Assembly (NCBI GenBank): GCA_002422345.1
Contig: DIUL01000046.1
Location: 1 to 19,921 of the forward strand
Reading direction: 5' to 3'
From: Acetobacteraceae bacterium UBA6159
GTDB taxonomy: Bacteria > Pseudomonadota > Alphaproteobacteria > Acetobacterales > Acetobacteraceae
Length of the DNA: 19,921 nt
The notes under the pieces were generated by a model. It worked only from the letters and a program-made list of their open reading frames with translations. It was not told where the DNA came from and did not search any database. This document shows positions 14,610 through 19,921 of the stretch, piece after piece. The stretch's first letter is position 1. Every line of letters begins with the position of its first letter. A program made the position numbers and the translations under genes.

Positions 14610-15007
14610 TCGTCGTCGACAGCTCGGTCTGGATCGCGCAATTGCGGGGTCAGGCTACCGCGCCGCTACTCAGGCTGCGCGCGCTGGTCGCCGAAGACGA
14701 TGACCAGGTGCTGATCGGTGACCTGATCTTGCTGGAGGTCCTGCAAGGCGCCCGGGATGACGCGCACGCCGCCCGGATCGAACGTGCCCTCCGCGCCTTC
14801 GCCATTGCCCCGATGCTCGACCCCACCATCGCGGTGCAGGCCGCCCGGAACTATCGTCTGCTGCGCGCCAGGGGCATCACGGTCCGCAAGACGATCGACA
14901 TGATCATCGGAACCTTCTGCCTGCTTGGGGGTCATGCGCTCCTGCATGATGACCGCGATTTCGATCCGATGGCCGAACACCTCGGACTGCGCATCGTCCC
15001 GATCTGA
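14606..15007 (+). CDS. vapC: VapC-type PIN-domain ribonuclease toxin
   Basis: A 133-residue PIN-domain protein. The acidic active site is D5 (IVVDSSVWI), E44 (DLILLEVLQG), D98 (KTIDMIIGTFC) and D116/D118 (LLHDDRDFD). VapC toxins cleave tRNA or rRNA when free of VapB. The TTG at 14606 is chosen because it gives the canonical N-terminus and overlaps the vapB stop as TTGA; an ATG 16 codons earlier would lie inside vapB and add a non-family Arg/Ser-rich tail. A rare TTG start plus dependence on vapB translation would keep toxin below antitoxin. All active-site residues are present, so the toxin looks intact. Confidence 0.9.
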   Translation: MIVVDSSVWIAQLRGQATAPLLRLRALVAEDDDQVLIGDLILLEVLQGARDDAHAARIERALRAFAIAPMLDPTIAVQAARNYRLLRARGITVRKTIDMIIGTFCLLGGHALLHDDRDFDPMAEHLGLRIVPI

Positions 15008-15092
15008 AACCACTATTCCCCCAACCCTTGACCCACCGCCCAACCGCGTCACTCTGTCCCCAACCCTACCAACGGCGGATAGAGGAAACAGA

Positions 15093-15983
15093 ATGGCCGA
15101 CCCAGAAATTCTCGCGATCCGGGAAGCGATCGCCAAGCGCCCGCGCCCGAGTGAAATCTCCGAGTTGCGCGCCAACAGCGATGCCCGCGGCCTCGCCTTC
15201 GGCCTGCCCTCCGACGTCACCGTCACCCCCGTCAACGCCAACGGCGCCAAGGCGGAATGGACCGCGACTCCCGGCGCCGCCACCGACGCCGCCATCCTGT
15301 ATGTCCATGGCGGCGGCTACGTCATCGGCTCGCTCGACAGCCACCGCCACATGGTGGCGGAGATCGGCCGAGCGTCTGGGGTGAAGGTGTTGGCGGTGGA
15401 TTATCGACTGGCGCCGGAGCATCCGTTCCCCGCCGCGGTCGACGACACCGTTGCCGCCTACCGTTACCTCCTCGAAACCGGCATCAAGCCGAACCGGATC
15501 ATCATCGCGGGCGACAGCGCCGGCGGCGGGCTGGTGATCGGCGCGATGCTCGCGATCCGGGACGCGGGCCTGCCGACCTGCGGCGGCGGCTGGTGCATCT
15601 CCCCCTGGGTGGACATGGAGGCGACGGGCGCGTCCTTCACCGACCGGGCGATGACCGACCCGACCGTGCAGAAGGCCACGATCCTCTACATGGCGGGCCA
15701 GTACATGGGCGGCGCCGATCCGAAATCGCCCTATGCGTCCCCGATCCATGGGGAGATGCGCGGCCTGCCGCCGTTGCTGATCCAGGTCGGCGCGTGTGAG
15801 ACGCTGCTGGACGATTCGCTGCTGCTCGCTCGGCTTGCCGGCATGGCGGACGTCCCGGTTGACCTCCAGATCTGGCCCGAAATGATCCACATCTGGCACA
15901 TTTTCCACCCCGTTCTGGGCGCCGGCAAGCGCGCCATCGTGGCGGGCGGAGCCTTCGTCCAAAAAACCCTGCAAGGAGCATAA
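15093..15983 (+). CDS. Alpha/beta hydrolase of the hormone-sensitive lipase type
   Basis: A 296-residue esterase of the HSL family (bacterial family IV). The oxyanion-hole motif HGGG is at 72-75 (ILYVHGGGYVIGS), the nucleophile is Ser142 in AGDSAGGGLV, the acid is in ETLLDDS (about 240), and the catalytic His lies in EMIHIWHIF (266 or 269). YRLAPEHPFPAAVDD (104-118) is also typical. It acts on short- to medium-chain esters, in the cytoplasm as no signal peptide is seen. The ATG is placed by GAGGAAACAG just before it. A TTGACC at 15028-15033 is a possible -35 but the -10 is weak. The SDR gene begins three bases after the stop, so the two form an operon. Confidence 0.9.
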   Translation: MADPEILAIREAIAKRPRPSEISELRANSDARGLAFGLPSDVTVTPVNANGAKAEWTATPGAATDAAILYVHGGGYVIGSLDSHRHMVAEIGRASGVKVLAVDYRLAPEHPFPAAVDDTVAAYRYLLETGIKPNRIIIAGDSAGGGLVIGAMLAIRDAGLPTCGGGWCISPWVDMEATGASFTDRAMTDPTVQKATILYMAGQYMGGADPKSPYASPIHGEMRGLPPLLIQVGACETLLDDSLLLARLAGMADVPVDLQIWPEMIHIWHIFHPVLGAGKRAIVAGGAFVQKTLQGA

Positions 15984-15986
15984 GGG

Positions 15987-16895
15987 ATGATTCGTTACGA
16001 TAATCGCGTCGCCATCGTCACGGGCGCGGGCGTGGGCCTCGGCCGGTCGCATGCGCTGCTGCTGGCCAGCCGCGGCGCCAAGGTGGTGGTCAACGATCCG
16101 GGTGGATCGGTCGATGGCTCGGGCGGCGCCAACGCCGTGGCCGACGCCGTGGTGGCCGAGATCAAGGCGGCCGGCGGTGAAGCCGTTGCCTCCTACGGGT
16201 CCGTGTCCGACGCCAAGGCCGCGCAGGGCATCATCGACACCGCGATGGACACCTGGGGCCGCGTCGACATCCTGGTGAACAACGCCGGCATCCTGCGCGA
16301 CAAGGCGTTCAACAACATGTCGCTGGAGGAGTACGAGCTGGTCAACGCCGTGCATCACTTCGGCACGGCCTATTGCACCAAGGCGGCCTGGCCGATCATG
16401 CGCAAGCAGGCGTATGGACGGATTGTCGTGACGACCTCCGGTTCGGGCACGGTCGGCAACTTCGGCCAGGCCAACTACGGCGCCGCGAAGATGGCTGTGA
16501 ACGGCCTGATCAACGTGCTGCGGCATGAAGGTGCGAAGTACAACATCCGCTGCAACGCGATTTCGCCGTCCGCATGGACTCGCATGACCGAAACGCTGCT
16601 ACCGCCGGATGTCGGGCAGTGGATGAAGCCGGAGCTCGTGTCCCCGATGGTCGCCTGGCTGTGCAGCGAGGAATGCGACCAGAACGGAGAGATCATGGCC
16701 GCGACCGCGGGCGGCTATGCCCGCGTCCAGTATTTCGTGACCGACGGCGTGCAGTTCGATCCGGCCGAACCGGTGACGATCGAGATGATCCAGCAGAACA
16801 TCGACAAGGTCCGCGACCTGAACACGGTCATCCCGTACACCGGGATGTTCGGCACGGTGGAGAAGAAGCTGCGGGACATGGGCCGCATCAAGTAG
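15987..16895 (+). CDS. Short-chain dehydrogenase, 17-beta-HSD4 / MFE-2-like
   Basis: A 302-residue SDR. The cofactor motif is TGAGVGLGRSHA (12-23); Asp37 after the second strand (VVVNDPGG) indicates NAD; NNAG is at 98-101; and the catalytic Ser151, Tyr164 and Lys168 lie in TTSGSGTVGNFGQANYGAAK. The stretch VGNFGQANY..AK is typical of the 3-hydroxyacyl-CoA dehydrogenase domain of peroxisomal multifunctional enzyme type 2, which acts on branched-chain or steroid-like acyl-CoA. Here it stands alone without a hydratase domain, and has a C-terminal extension beyond about 250 residues. It is translated with the esterase gene directly before it (three-base spacing, GGAG within the end of that gene). 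Confidence 0.9.
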   Translation: MIRYDNRVAIVTGAGVGLGRSHALLLASRGAKVVVNDPGGSVDGSGGANAVADAVVAEIKAAGGEAVASYGSVSDAKAAQGIIDTAMDTWGRVDILVNNAGILRDKAFNNMSLEEYELVNAVHHFGTAYCTKAAWPIMRKQAYGRIVVTTSGSGTVGNFGQANYGAAKMAVNGLINVLRHEGAKYNIRCNAISPSAWTRMTETLLPPDVGQWMKPELVSPMVAWLCSEECDQNGEIMAATAGGYARVQYFVTDGVQFDPAEPVTIEMIQQNIDKVRDLNTVIPYTGMFGTVEKKLRDMGRIK

Positions 16896-16910
16896 CACGC
16901 CGAGCCTGAC

Positions 16911-16939
16911 CGGTCCCGCCCACCCACCGGGCGGGACCG
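16911..16939 (+). terminator. Strong GC hairpin after the SDR gene
   Basis: An 11-base-pair perfect stem (16911-16921 CGGTCCCGCCC with 16929-16939 GGGCGGGACCG) and a 7-base loop, starting 16 bases after the SDR stop. No T-run follows, so termination may need Rho or the hairpin may only protect the mRNA end. Confidence 0.5.
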
Positions 16940-17000
16940 CATGGGTGGGCGCGAGAACCCTCCGGCGTCGACGGAGGGGCCTTTCAGGAGTCCGCGCCCC

Positions 17001-18043
17001 ATGCCCGAAGCCGTATCGTTGTGGCTGCAACTGGCGGCCTGCCTGGCGCTGATGGGCCTCGCCGGTCCGGCGCTGTCGCGCAACGCCGATGTCATCGCGG
17101 ACAAGACCGGTCTGTCAGGCAATTGGGTCGGGCTGATCCTGCTTGCGACGGTGACATCCCTTCCCGAACTGATCACAGGCGCGAGCGCCGTTGTCCTGCT
17201 GCAAGCGGCCGATATTGCCGCCGGGGATGTGTTCGGCAGTTGTGTGGTCAATCTTGCGATGCTGGCGGTGCTGGATTTCCTGCTGCGTGATGAAAGCGTC
17301 TATCGCAAGGCCGGGATCGGCCATGTGCTGTCTGCTGGGTTTGGCGTCGTTCTGATCAGTTTCGCCGCGCTGAACATCACCCTGCATGGCGTCGGCGTTC
17401 CGATCGCGTCGCATCTGTCACTGGCCTTCGCGCCGGTGACCGTTCTGCTCTACGCGCTCAGCATCCGCGCCGTCTTCACGTATGAGCGCACGCATCTCAT
17501 CGCATCCGCGCGGGAACAGGCGAGCCGCTATCCCGACCGATCCCTGCGCGACGCGATCCTCCGCTATGCCGCCGCCGGATCTGTCGTTGTGATGACCGGC
17601 GTCTGGCTGCCCTTCGTGGCGCAGGGCCTCGCCGGGACGATGGGGTGGAGCACGGGATTCGTCAGCACGCTCCTGGTCGCCGCGGTCACGTCGATGCCGG
17701 AGCTGGTGGTGACAGTGGCCGCGATCCGGATCGGCGCCGTGGACATGGCGATCGCCAATCTTCTGGGCAGCAACCTGTTCAATATGGTCGTCCTGGCAAT
17801 CGACGACGTCCTGTACACGCCCGCCCCCTGCTTGCCGATGTGTCACCGGCGCATGTCGTTTCCGCATTGTCGGCTGTCACCATGAGCGGGATCGTCATCC
17901 TCGGCCTGGTCTACCGGCCAGGGGGGCGAATCGTCCGTTCGGTTGGCTGGATCGGCCTGACGCTGTTCATGATCTATCTGCTGAACGCCTACGCGATGTT
18001 CCTGTCCGGACAGAACGGGGCGGGCGTCGCGCCAAAAGGTTGA
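17001..18043 (+). pseudogene. Sodium/calcium exchanger (CaCA family, YrbG-like), broken by a -1 frameshift
   Basis: An integral inner-membrane cation antiporter with both alpha repeats recognisable: GLILLATVTSLPELITGASAV (from about residue 43) and STLLVAAVTSMPELVVTVAA plus AIANLLGSNLFNMVVL. The ATG at 17001 follows CAGGAG with ten-base spacing. The reading frame shifts in the C run at 17824-17828: the first frame stops at 17885 after an unrelated tail (CLPMCHRRMSF...), while the other frame continues LLADVSPAHVVSALSAVTM, a hydrophobic helix and the C-terminus to 18043. Restoring one C gives a 347-residue protein, normal for the family. So the gene is either a recent pseudogene, a sequencing slip, or a product of slippage; it lacks its last two or so membrane helices as written. 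Its neighbours give no functional hint. Confidence 0.85.
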
Positions 18044-18097
18044 CTTCCCCCCGCCCAGCCCCTACGCCGCCGCCCTCCCCCGAAAGCCGAGTGTCCC

Positions 18098-19024
18098 ATG
18101 TCCCGCCGCAAGCCCCGTGGCCGTCCGCTCGACGGCTGGCTGATCATCGACAAGCCCCAGGGCCTGACCAGCACCGACATCGTCAACCGCGTCCGCCGCA
18201 TCTTCGACGCACAGAAGGCCGGCCATGGCGGCACGCTCGACCCGCTGGCCACCGGTCTGCTGCCGATCGCCTTTGGCGCCGCCACCAAGACCGTCCCCTA
18301 TGTGATGGACGGCACCAAGCTGTACCGCTTCACCCTGCGGTTCGGAGAGGCGCGCGACACCGACGACGCCGACGGCCAGGTGATCGAGACGACGGATGTC
18401 CGCCCCACAGACGACCAGATCCGCGCCGCCCTGCCCGCCTTCCAGGGCGACATCATGCAGGTCCCGCCGATCTTCTCGGCCATCAAGGTCGCGGGCGAGC
18501 GCGCCTATGACATGGCCCGCGAAGGCCGGGCGCCGGTGCTGGAACCGCGCCCCGCCCGCGTCGACCGGTTCGAACTGATCGAGCGCCCGGACGCCGACCA
18601 CGCGGTGTTCGAGGTCGCGTCCGGCAAGGGCGTCTACATGCGCAGCCTGGCCCGCGACCTGGCCAAGGCGTGTGGCAGCCTGGGGCATATCGCCGTCCTC
18701 CGCCGCCTGCGCGTCGGGCCGTTCCTGGAGGCAAACGCGATTCCGCTGGACAAACTGCGCGCGCCGGAGGATACCGCGCCGGCTTCTCCGAACCTTCTGC
18801 TTCCGGTCGAGACCGCGCTGGCCGACATCCCGGCGCTGGCCCTGACTCCGGTGGAGGTCACCGCCCTTCGACAGGGCCAGGCCATCAGCCTGGTCGCGTT
18901 GATGGGGCGTATTCCGGGGACGGCCGATCCCGATGGGGGTCTGGTCCGTGCCACGGCGGGGGGCCGCGTGATCGGGCTGTGTCGTCTGGAAGACGGCATG
19001 ATGAAGCCCGAACGGATCCTCTGA
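18098..19024 (+). CDS. truB: tRNA pseudouridine(55) synthase
   Basis: A 308-residue enzyme that makes pseudouridine 55 in the T-psi-C loop of tRNAs. The catalytic Asp48 lies in GHGGTLDPLATGLLP (42-56). Other family marks are GWLIIDKPQGLTS (13-25), QVPPIFSAIKVAGERAYD (about 120-137) and GVYMRSLARDLA, the segment typical of TruB. The start at MSRRK has a weak Shine-Dalgarno but gives the usual N-terminus. The next gene is rpsO at a 42-base gap, the conserved truB-rpsO-pnp order; the usual infB and rbfA do not lie directly upstream here. Confidence 0.98.
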   Translation: MSRRKPRGRPLDGWLIIDKPQGLTSTDIVNRVRRIFDAQKAGHGGTLDPLATGLLPIAFGAATKTVPYVMDGTKLYRFTLRFGEARDTDDADGQVIETTDVRPTDDQIRAALPAFQGDIMQVPPIFSAIKVAGERAYDMAREGRAPVLEPRPARVDRFELIERPDADHAVFEVASGKGVYMRSLARDLAKACGSLGHIAVLRRLRVGPFLEANAIPLDKLRAPEDTAPASPNLLLPVETALADIPALALTPVEVTALRQGQAISLVALMGRIPGTADPDGGLVRATAGGRVIGLCRLEDGMMKPERIL

Positions 19025-19066
19025 TCCCGCCCGCGCCCTTTTCACCCCTTTTCCGGAGACCACACG

Positions 19067-19336
19067 ATGTCGATTACGAATGAGCGCCGTACGGCGCTGA
19101 TCGCTGAGTACGCCACCGGTGCGGATGATACCGGCAGCCCCGAAGTCCAGGTCGCGATCCTGTCGGAGCGCATCAGCAACCTGACCGAACATCTGAAAAT
19201 CCACGCCAAGGACTTCCATTCCCGCCGTGGCCTTCTGATGCTGGTCGGTCGCCGCCGCCGCCTGTTGGACTATGTGAAGCGCAAGGACCAGAAGCGCTAC
19301 GAGACGCTGATCGGTCGCCTCAGCCTCCGCCGCTGA
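19067..19336 (+). CDS. rpsO: Small ribosomal subunit protein uS15
   Basis: The 89-residue protein is the standard length for S15. The 16S rRNA-binding parts are clear: TGSPEVQVAILSERISNLTEHL and HAKDFHSRRGLLMLVGRRRRLLDYVKRKD. It is an early 30S assembly protein that binds the central domain of 16S rRNA and often represses its own mRNA. The ATG follows CCGGAG at good spacing. A long hairpin begins eight bases after the stop. Confidence 0.99.
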   Translation: MSITNERRTALIAEYATGADDTGSPEVQVAILSERISNLTEHLKIHAKDFHSRRGLLMLVGRRRRLLDYVKRKDQKRYETLIGRLSLRR

Positions 19337-19343
19337 CGGATGA

Positions 19344-19373
19344 CGGCTCTTCCCCCACCAGGGGGGAGGGCCG
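19344..19373 (+). terminator. Hairpin after rpsO
   Basis: A 13-base-pair stem (19344-19356 with 19361-19373, two G-U pairs) closes on the tetraloop ACCA, eight bases downstream of the rpsO stop. Only GCTTTCCC follows, so it is an imperfect terminator or an attenuator between rpsO and pnp, where RNase processing is also known in other bacteria. Confidence 0.55.
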
Positions 19374-19389
19374 CTTTCCCAACAACGTG

Positions 19390-19419
19390 ATGACGAACGC
19401 GCACCGCACACTATATGAT
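19390..19419 (+). promoter_or_regulatory. Possible pnp promoter
   Basis: ATGACG (19390-19395) and TATGAT (19414-19419) are separated by 18 bases and resemble sigma-70 -35 and -10 boxes. The segment is less GC-rich than its surroundings and lies just after the rpsO hairpin. A start at about 19426 would give a leader of about 270 bases. Confidence 0.4.
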
Positions 19420-19425
19420 GCGGTA

Positions 19426-19693
19426 ATCGACCCCGCGCCGCGATAAGGCACGGGCACCAACCGGGGGCGGGTTTCAGCCCCACTGCACCGCGACACGCGG
19501 TGGATCGACAGACCGCCGATCCGGCCAAACCCACGAGAGAGGGAACCGCGACGGCGTTTCCGGCCACATGGGCCGCGGCCCCGCAACGGGCCCGCCCTCC
19601 ATGCCGCCCGAGACGCCGCCTCCCGCTCGAACAGGGTCTTACGGATCGCCCGGCGCGCCGGACGCCTCGTGCCGCGCATCGAAGGATGCATGG
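19426..19693 (+). other. Long pnp 5' leader with hairpins
   Basis: No gene was found in this stretch. It can form a 5-base-pair GC stem (19464-19468 with 19477-19481) and a 7-base-pair stem with a triloop, CACCGCG ACA CGCGGTG (19486-19502), and further GC-rich pairing around 19570-19600. In several bacteria PNPase controls its own mRNA through leader hairpins cut by RNase III; this leader could serve that role, but the mechanism is inferred. Confidence 0.35.
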
Positions 19694-19921
19694 ATGTTCA
19701 ACTACTTCCGCAAGGAAATCGAATGGGGCGGGCGCAAGCTCGTTCTCGAAACCGGCAAGATCGCCCGTCAGGCCGACGGCGCCGTCATGGTCTCCTATGG
19801 CGAGACGATCGTGCTCTGCACCGCCGTGGGCGTGAAGACCGCCAAGCCGGGCCAGGACTTCTTCCCCCTGACCGTCAACTACCAGGAAAAGGCCTTCGCG
19901 GCCGGCAAGATCCCCGGCGGC
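19694..19921 (+). CDS. pnp: Polyribonucleotide nucleotidyltransferase (N-terminal part, runs off the window)
   Basis: The first 76 codons of PNPase: MFNYFRKEIEWGGRKLVLET is the alphaproteobacterial N-terminus, followed by GKIARQADGAVMVSYGETIVL and the start of the first RNase PH domain (DFFPLTVNYQEKAFAAGKIP). It degrades RNA 3' to 5' by phosphorolysis and belongs to the degradosome. GAAGGA ahead of the ATG supports this start; two other ATGs just upstream are in different frames. The catalytic second PH domain, KH and S1 domains lie beyond the window. Confidence 0.97.
   Translation, partial: MFNYFRKEIEWGGRKLVLETGKIARQADGAVMVSYGETIVLCTAVGVKTAKPGQDFFPLTVNYQEKAFAAGKIPGG

Noticed and set aside
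15028..15057. Promoter for the esterase-SDR operon (TTGACC at 15028)
   Set aside because: The -35 is good but no acceptable -10 lies 16-18 bases downstream; mentioned only in the gene entry.
15066..16526. Minus-strand open frame of 486 codons over the esterase and SDR genes
   Set aside because: Low-complexity His/Arg/Asp/Gly composition, antisense to two genes with complete active-site motifs.
18062..19567. Minus-strand open frame of 501 codons over truB and rpsO
   Set aside because: Antisense to two highly conserved genes and without any family feature; an effect of high GC content.

Overview
The window looks like a chromosomal segment of a high-GC alphaproteobacterium. The truB-rpsO-pnp block, the ECF sigma/anti-sigma pair and the mix of LLM flavin enzymes, FAH-family, SDR and hydrolase genes suggest Acetobacteraceae or a close relative within Rhodospirillales. 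This placement is an impression from protein style and gene order, not a phylogenetic result.

Layout. (1) 1-794, minus: the N-terminal part of a large beta-strand-repeat, surface/secreted-type protein that runs off the left edge. Its promoter region is AT-rich and carries a pair of palindromes. (2) 1010-2583, minus: an amidase-signature hydrolase translationally coupled to a 60-residue AtzG-like small protein. (3) 2710-4767, plus: a metallo-beta-lactamase-fold hydrolase followed by a limonene-monooxygenase-like LLM flavoenzyme. (4) 4821-4967: a pair of inverted REP-like hairpins between convergent genes. (5) 4986-10103, minus: an ECF sigma factor, its membrane anti-sigma factor, a large alpha/beta hydrolase and a gamma-glutamyltransferase-family protein, with overlapping junctions at both ends of the group. 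(6) 10351-13417, plus: a Crp/Fnr regulator (TTG start), a second LLM enzyme, an FAH-family hydrolase and a small dimeric-barrel protein. (7) 13481-15007: a toxin-antitoxin islet with a zeta-toxin-like kinase (minus) and a divergent VapBC pair (plus). (8) 15093-16895, plus: an HSL-type esterase and a 17-beta-HSD4-type SDR. (9) 17001-18043: a CaCA-family cation exchanger broken by a one-base frameshift in a C run. (10) 18098 to the end: truB, rpsO and the start of pnp, with a long pnp leader.

How the genes fit together. Much of the window (2-3, 6, 8) is accessory catabolism: oxidise with flavin enzymes, open or hydrolyse with lactonase-, FAH- and esterase-type hydrolases, and finish by beta-oxidation-like SDR chemistry. 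No substrate can be read from the sequence. The most unusual points are the zeta-like kinase whose Walker A glycine is replaced by aspartate and which overlaps a 46-codon gene beside a complete VapBC module; the frameshifted exchanger; the covarying REP pair; and the palindrome-flanked promoter of the beta-repeat protein. I found no CRISPR array, tRNA, rRNA, insertion sequence or prophage gene.
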